DNA of 6,518 nucleotides. It comes from an uncultured Flavobacteriaceae bacterium (GTDB taxonomy: Bacteria; Bacteroidota; Bacteroidia; Flavobacteriales; Flavobacteriaceae). This document shows positions 5,577 through 6,518 of this stretch, piece by piece. The stretch's first letter is position 1, and each line of letters begins with the position of its first letter. The notes below the pieces were generated by a model. The model saw only the letters and a program-made list of their open reading frames with translations. It did no database searches and had not been told where the DNA came from. The stretch is from the NCBI GenBank assembly GCA_947311815.1, contig CAMZMA010000273.1:1-6518 (forward strand), read 5' to 3'. The position numbers were made by a program, and so were the translations under genes.

Positions 5577-6518
5577 TTATTTTAAATTCGCAACTATCAT
5601 TTTTGCAGCTTTTGAAGATGCTCCTTTTCCTCCTAATTTTTTTTCTAATTCGTAATACGCTAAAAAGAGTTTTTCGCGATGTAATGGTTCTAAAATTTTA
5701 GTCAGCTCTTTTTGTAAATTAGCCGTAGTAAAATCATCTTGAATTAACTCTTTCACCACTTCTTTATCCATAATTAAATTCACCAACGAAATAAATTTTA
5801 AAGTGATGATTCTTTTCGCAATTTGATACGAAATAGCACTACCTTTATAACAAACCACTTGCGGTATTTTAAATAATGCCGTTTCTAAAGTTGCCGTACC
5901 AGATGTTACCAAAGCAGCGGTAGAAACGCTTAATAAATCGTAGGTTTTATTGTTGATGAATTGCACATTTTCTTTCTTGATAAACGGTTTGTAAAAAGAA
6001 AAATCTTGACTGGGTGCGCCTGCAATAACAAACTGATAATCAATAAAATCATCTACCAAAGAAAGCATTACCGAGAGCATTTTTTTAATCTCTTGTTGTC
6101 GGCTACCTGGTAAAAGTGCGATTATTGGTTTAGTTCCTAAATGATGTGTTTTTCTAAAAATTTGCTCATCAACTTGAGGTCTATCAGCAATCGCATCAAT
6201 TAACGGATGCCCCACAAAATGGACTTTATAACCATGTTTTTTATAAAAATTTTCTTCAAACGGAAGTATGACATACATGGCATCAATATCTCGTTTTATT
6301 TTTTGTATTCTGCTAGCTCTACTTGCCCAAACTTGTGGAGAAATGTAATAATTTGTACGATATTTTTGTTGTTTTGCCCATTTTGCTATCCGTAGGTTAA
6401 AGCCAGAATAATCGATAAAAATAATAACATCAGGTTTGAATTGAGCAATGTCTTTTTTACAAAAAGCAATGTTTTTAAAGATGGTAGGAATGTTTACCAA
6501 TACTTCTACAAAGCCCAT
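5577..6518 (-). CDS. lpxB: Lipid-A-disaccharide synthase LpxB, C-terminal part (5' end outside window)
   Basis: LpxB is a membrane-associated GT19 glycosyltransferase that joins UDP-2,3-diacylglucosamine and lipid X to form lipid A disaccharide. The 313 residues visible contain MGFVEVL at the window edge, DYSGFNLRIA (36-45), ISPQVWASR (59-67), FVGHP (101-105), LLPGSRQQEI (135-144), TSGTATLE (205-212) and SLVNLIMDKEVVKELIQ (244-260), all typical of the family. The ATG at 6518 is an internal methionine, not the start. In E. coli LpxB the corresponding MGIVEVL lies about 60 residues into a protein of 382, so the true start is roughly 180-200 bases beyond the right edge. The visible part is intact, with no frameshift. 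It is the upstream gene of the unit that continues into the C40 peptidase. Its presence implies a lipid A-bearing Gram-negative outer membrane. Confidence 0.95.
   Translation of the reverse strand: MGFVEVLVNIPTIFKNIAFCKKDIAQFKPDVIIFIDYSGFNLRIAKWAKQQKYRTNYYISPQVWASRASRIQKIKRDIDAMYVILPFEENFYKKHGYKVHFVGHPLIDAIADRPQVDEQIFRKTHHLGTKPIIALLPGSRQQEIKKMLSVMLSLVDDFIDYQFVIAGAPSQDFSFYKPFIKKENVQFINNKTYDLLSVSTAALVTSGTATLETALFKIPQVVCYKGSAISYQIAKRIITLKFISLVNLIMDKEVVKELIQDDFTTANLQKELTKILEPLHREKLFLAYYELEKKLGGKGASSKAAKMIVANLK

Noticed and set aside
6207..6395. Plus-strand 62-codon frame opposite lpxB
   Set aside because: It is antisense to conserved LpxB motifs and is not a credible protein.
1..6518. CRISPR array, insertion sequence or tRNA-associated island
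   Set aside because: No regularly spaced repeats, transposase or integrase sequence, tRNA-like sequence or terminal inverted repeats were seen on reading both strands.

Overview
The window looks like a chromosomal segment of a low-GC member of the Flavobacteriaceae (Bacteroidota). The grounds are a GldA-type gliding ABC ATPase, promoters that match the Bacteroidota -7 element TAnnTTTG, no obvious Shine-Dalgarno sequences, very AT-rich spacers, and a ComEC of the short Bacteroidota type. The genus cannot be fixed from the sequence alone.

Layout. Bases 1-401 hold no convincing gene. gldA (402-1295, minus) is transcribed divergently from a secreted thioredoxin-fold protein (1429-1944, plus) across a 133-bp region that carries two -7 boxes and an inverted repeat. 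The thioredoxin gene converges on comEC (1948-3969, minus), with 3 bp between the stop codons. Upstream of comEC, all on the minus strand, come a Fic-domain protein (4046-4999 preferred), a lipoprotein NlpC/P60 peptidase (5100-5570) and the C-terminal part of lpxB (5577 to the window edge). lpxB and the peptidase gene are 6 bp apart and almost certainly cotranscribed.

Function. lpxB (lipid A), the C40 peptidase (peptidoglycan) and comEC (DNA channel) form an envelope-related same-strand block. gldA and the secreted thioredoxin are also envelope genes. The fic gene is the odd one out. It is an AMPylator-type protein with an intact catalytic loop, an N-terminal inhibitory motif and a C-terminal winged-helix DNA-binding region. 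It has its own promoter, overlapped by a perfect 12-bp-arm inverted repeat, each half of which is itself a near-palindrome. This looks like a self-contained, probably autoregulated accessory gene placed between the peptidase gene and comEC.

Most of the window is ordinary. The best leads are the nested operator over the fic promoter and start codon, and the ComEC C-terminal domain, which keeps the outline of a metallo-beta-lactamase domain but has lost the metal ligands.
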